From contig NZ_JBOFOR010000049.1 of the NCBI RefSeq assembly GCF_051659545.1, forward strand, positions 1 to 7,541: DNA of 7,541 bases, read 5' to 3'. The translations under genes and the position numbers were made by a program. This stretch comes from JBOFOR01 sp051659545 (GTDB lineage Bacteria > Bacillota > Clostridia > Peptostreptococcales > Peptostreptococcaceae). Under the pieces are notes generated by a model. It saw only the letters and a list, made by a program, of their open reading frames with translations, was not told the origin of the DNA and ran no database searches. Positions within the stretch are counted from its first letter, which is position 1. Each line of letters begins with the position of its first letter. Shown piece by piece: positions 5,903-7,541 of the stretch.

Positions 5903-5993
5903 AGGTTAAAAGACATCCATATAAGAGGATAACAACCTAAAATAGAAGTAAACAAAAAGACGTGCTCCGTAGGGTAAGGTACGGAGAACCGTA
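5903..5993 (+). ncRNA. Possible structured RNA or 3' leader with alternative stems
   Basis: AGGTT (5903-5907) pairs with AACCT (5934-5938) around an inner ATCC/GGAT pair. CTCCGTA (5965-5971) pairs with TACGGAG (5980-5986). The segment TACGG (5980-5984) can instead pair with CCGTA (5989-5993) around the loop AGAA, so the last two hairpins exclude each other. This fits a structured or switching RNA, but no known class is recognised and the stems are short. Confidence 0.25.
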
Positions 5994-6085
5994 TCATAAA
6001 TAAGGTAGGTATTTTGTAGTATAGTAGTTAAATAAGATTCAACGACCATTTAAATGTACAAAAAAGAGGGTAAGGCATTGTTTCT

Positions 6086-6209
6086 GGTTCTTACTCAAGT
6101 TTGGGTATTACGAAAATAGCTAAATATAATTAATAAAGGTGGACGCATTAGTTTTAACGTGTCCACCTTTATTAAAATAGCATCATTTACCCAAAGATGA
6201 GTAATAACC
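6086..6209. repeat. Nested inverted repeat: 22-bp outer arms around a 17-bp hairpin
   Basis: Outer arms 6086-6107 and 6188-6209 pair with three mismatches (GGTTCTTACTC... against ...GAGTAATAACC). Inside them, 6130-6146 pairs with 6159-6175 (17 bp, one G/T wobble) around a 12-base loop. The inner hairpin is flanked by the direct repeat AAAATAGC (6113-6120, 6174-6181). The whole could be a small MITE-like insertion, an attachment region or a folded RNA. The inner hairpin lacks a clear T tract. Confidence 0.65.
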
Positions 6210-6233
6210 TTATTTTTATGAATAACCTTATTT
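6203..6233. repeat. Two 13-base direct repeats
   Basis: AATAACCTTATTT occurs at 6203-6215 and again at 6221-6233. The first copy includes the end of the outer arm at 6188-6209. The composition is AT-rich, so the repeat alone is weak evidence of function. Confidence 0.5.
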
Positions 6234-6261
6234 AATGTCTTACTATTAATTAAATAATATA

Positions 6262-6305
6262 AAAAGAGTAGAAAACAAATATTTATATCTGTTTTCTACT
6301 CTTTT
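6262..6305 (-). terminator. Intrinsic terminator for leftward (catalase side) transcription
   Basis: A perfect 16-bp stem (6262-6277 with 6290-6305, outer sequence AAAAGAGTAG) has a 12-base loop. Read on the minus strand it runs into TTTTTATATTATTT, a usable T tract; read on the plus strand it has only CTTTT, so it may work both ways. It is about 216 bases downstream of the catalase stop and 16 bases after the stop of the short tail at 6322-6396. Confidence 0.75.
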
Positions 6306-6321
6306 ACGAAAATGTTATTTA

Positions 6322-6396
6322 TTATTGTTGCTTTGTTTCATGATGAAGTGGTGGTGTAACTAGCCGACCTTTATCTTTTATTGAGTAGTCACAAAA
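6322..6396 (-). pseudogene. Possible remnant: C-terminal tail of 24 codons without a start
   Basis: The minus-strand frame from 6396 to TAA at 6324-6322 reads ...KGRLVTPPLHHETKQQ and is followed by a terminator 16 bases later, as a real gene end would be. Two in-frame stops precede it and no start codon or ribosome binding site is present. It may be a leftover of a decayed gene. The frame is short enough to be chance, so the call is weak. Confidence 0.2.
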
Positions 6397-6521
6397 CTAT
6401 TATTTGTATAATAGTAGATTTTATACAGACGATGTAGTAAAAATAATTATTAATTTTCCTTTATTCTAATAGCATTATTTATTTACTGCTTAATTCAAAC
6501 ATAATTTCACGTCCATTTGTA

Positions 6522-7193
6522 TTATTTTCTAGGATTATTAAAAGATACCGGGGTAGGGTTTGGTGGTTCATGAGATGGTCCTGGAGTAGATAAATCAAAG
6601 TATAGTTTTGAATATTCAGTAACTCCAAAATCTTTATTAGAACCTGTATTTTGAACTTTATTTAATGCTTCTCTAAATAGAGCATTATGTGCTTCTTCTC
6701 TATTAAGCAAGAACTGAATAGTTGATCTTACTTCTTTATCTTCAATTTGTCTATAAAGATACTCATAAACTACTTTTGCTCTTTGCTCTGATACTATATT
6801 TGAAAGTAAGTCTGCAACTAAATCACCAGTTACCGTTACATAATCCGCTGTCCATGGTGCTCCAGATGAATTTATTAAAACAGGTGATAATCCACATTGA
6901 ACATGAGTTTGAATTTCTCCTGCCGTAACTGCTGCACTATCAACATCATGGCCATTTAGTAAATTAATTGTTTGTGCTACCATTTCCATATGACTCAACT
7001 CTTCAGCTGCTATATCCATAAATAAATCTTTTATTTCAGGGTCTTTAATTCTAAAACTTTGGGGCATATATTGCATAGCGGCCTTATATTCTCCGTTCCC
7101 ACCACCTAATTGATCCTGCATTAATACTGCATATTGAGGATTTACTTTTTCTACCTTAACTTCTTGTAATAATTGTTTTTTATGTTTAAACAT
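6522..7193 (-). CDS. Manganese catalase of the spore-coat type (CotG/CotD/CotJC-like), 223 aa
   Basis: The start at 7193 (MFKHKKQL) has AGGGGG (7207-7202 on the minus strand) 8 bases upstream; a longer in-frame start at 7244 lies within the hairpin repeat and is unlikely. The protein is a ferritin-like four-helix-bundle dimanganese catalase that splits hydrogen peroxide to water and oxygen. All five expected metal ligands are in place: E35, E65 and H68 (EELSHMEM), E136 (SEQRAK) and H169 (EEAHN). The 33-residue gap between the last two equals that in the Lactobacillus plantarum enzyme. The C-terminal tail is Pro-rich (STPGPSHEPPNPTPVSF). Close relatives in Clostridioides difficile are spore coat proteins; a coat location here is inferred. 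It belongs to the chromosome rather than the element. Expression late in sporulation is expected, but I cannot place its promoter. Confidence 0.95.
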   Translation of the reverse strand: MFKHKKQLLQEVKVEKVNPQYAVLMQDQLGGGNGEYKAAMQYMPQSFRIKDPEIKDLFMDIAAEELSHMEMVAQTINLLNGHDVDSAAVTAGEIQTHVQCGLSPVLINSSGAPWTADYVTVTGDLVADLLSNIVSEQRAKVVYEYLYRQIEDKEVRSTIQFLLNREEAHNALFREALNKVQNTGSNKDFGVTEYSKLYFDLSTPGPSHEPPNPTPVSFNNPRK

Positions 7194-7223
7194 TTTTACT
7201 GCCCCCTGAAAGTAGATATTTAT

Positions 7224-7297
7224 GTATATAGTTGACATTTGCACAATATATAGCCAGTGAGCGAAGCGGACTATATATTGCTATGTCAACTATATAC
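7224..7297. repeat. Long near-perfect hairpin between the MATE and catalase genes
   Basis: Outer arms GTATATAGTTGACAT (7224-7238) and complement (7283-7297) pair over 15 bp. Inner arms CAATATATAG (7244-7253) and complement (7271-7280) pair over 10 bp, with small unpaired bases between, around the GC-richer loop CCAGTGAGCGAAGCGGA. It begins 2 bases beyond the MATE stop. There is no T tract on either strand, so it is not a typical terminator. The shape suits a REP- or MITE-like element or a 3' mRNA hairpin. Confidence 0.75.
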
Positions 7298-7299
7298 GA

Positions 7300-7541
7300 C
7301 TACATCTCTTTAACCAAGTTTGCTGCCCATTTTTTTGATAACGCCCTAGGAACACCAAAAATAAACTTGACTATTTCCTCAGTATAAGTAAAAAGAACAA
7401 GTACATATATCGGAGCCCCCATTATCGCAGCAATAAAAGTAAGAGGAAGCGAAACCAACCACATACAACCTAACTCCAAAGCAAGAGCATACTTTGTATC
7501 TCCACCACTTCTTAAAACACCAATTATTATCAAAGTATTAA
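7300..7541 (-). CDS. MATE-family multidrug/cation antiporter, C-terminal part
   Basis: The frame is open from the right edge of the window to TAG at 7302-7300, leaving about 79 codons of the C-terminus; the start lies beyond the window. NTLIIIGVLRSGGDTKYA matches the signature at the start of a late transmembrane helix in MATE exporters. Two hydrophobic segments follow (around CMWLVSLPLTFIAAIMG and PIYVLVLFTYTEEIVKFIFG), then the short basic end RALSKKWAANLV usual for the family. These inner-membrane proteins export drugs or metabolites in exchange for sodium or protons; the substrate cannot be told. The gene runs in the same direction as the catalase, with the hairpin at 7224-7297 between them. 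Confidence 0.92.
   Translation of the reverse strand, partial: NTLIIIGVLRSGGDTKYALALELGCMWLVSLPLTFIAAIMGAPIYVLVLFTYTEEIVKFIFGVPRALSKKWAANLVKEM

Larger units (their letters stand above)
5893..6521. other. Gene-free, repeat-rich stretch; likely holds the element's right end
   Basis: Over about 630 bases I see no supported gene, only short frames without ribosome binding sites. The stretch holds short stems at 5903-5938 and 5965-5993, a nested dyad at 6086-6209, a direct repeat at 6203-6233, a leftward terminator at 6262-6305 and a short coding-like tail ending at 6322. The junction between element and chromosome is probably within it, but I could not locate an attachment core. Confidence 0.6.

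Noticed and set aside
5893..6060. Group I or group II intron remnant, or known riboswitch, in the structured stretch
   Set aside because: Some short segments look suggestive, but no conserved catalytic core or aptamer could be matched.
6054..6119. 21-codon plus-strand frame starting ATG at 6054 (hydrophobic middle LFLVLTQVWVL)
   Set aside because: There is no ribosome binding site, a stop precedes it at once, and it overlaps the arm of the nested dyad. Not supported as a gene or small toxin.
1..6250. Search for an attachment-site core repeated on both sides of the element
   Set aside because: Only short AT-rich matches such as CTAAATATA (left ~32-40, right 6120-6128) and TTGTAGTA (1-8, 6014-6021) were found. 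They are too weak to call.
6322..6396. Idea that the short minus-strand tail is the 3' half of a gene cut by the element's insertion
   Set aside because: The tail reads leftward, so its missing 5' part would lie to the right, between 6396 and the catalase, not on the far side of the element.
6522..7244. Longer catalase start at 7244
   Set aside because: The extra 17 residues are encoded partly by the hairpin repeat and have no ribosome binding site; the MFKH start at 7193 has one and matches family numbering (E35 ligand).
7224..7297. Normal intrinsic terminator for the MATE gene
   Set aside because: The stem is far longer than usual and neither strand shows a T tract after it.

Overview
The window is AT-rich and A-rich. 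It has strong GGAGG-type ribosome binding sites, heavy AGA/ATA codon use, and on its right side a spore-coat-type manganese catalase. This points to a Clostridia chromosome, probably of the Clostridioides/Peptostreptococcaceae kind; the species is inferred, not proven.

Two unlike regions meet here. Bases ~277-5892 carry seven plus-strand genes that look like the core of an integrated mobile element. They are: an unknown charged helical protein (277-888, closed by a strong terminator); a small protein with a basic head, a beta-rich middle and an acidic tail ending LDDFI, possibly single-strand-DNA binding (1034-1501); a DUF927-type P-loop ATPase (1514-3154); a protein with two tandem AbrB-like segments (3237-3695); a 39-codon ORF (3813-3932) overlapping a large serine recombinase (3925-5574); and a small Asn/Thr-rich protein (5629-5892). 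I see no relaxase, capsid or phage lysis gene in the window, so the element is either small or continues to the left. Neither attachment site could be fixed.

Bases 5893-6521 hold no convincing gene but are packed with inverted repeats, including short stems that can pair in alternative ways and a nested 22-bp/17-bp dyad. The element's right end probably lies here. Minus-strand chromosomal genes follow: the manganese catalase (6522-7193) and the 3' end of a MATE-family transporter (7300 to beyond the window). They are separated by a long hairpin (7224-7297).

The least explained feature is an 11-base sequence, CACGTTTCCAC or its complement, found four times: once upstream of the AbrB-like gene, twice as a perfect hairpin upstream of the recombinase pair, and once inside the recombinase gene as part of an exact 21-base repeat. 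It may be a control or replication site used by the element's own proteins. A strong intrinsic terminator also lies inside the recombinase reading frame, about 27 codons before its stop.
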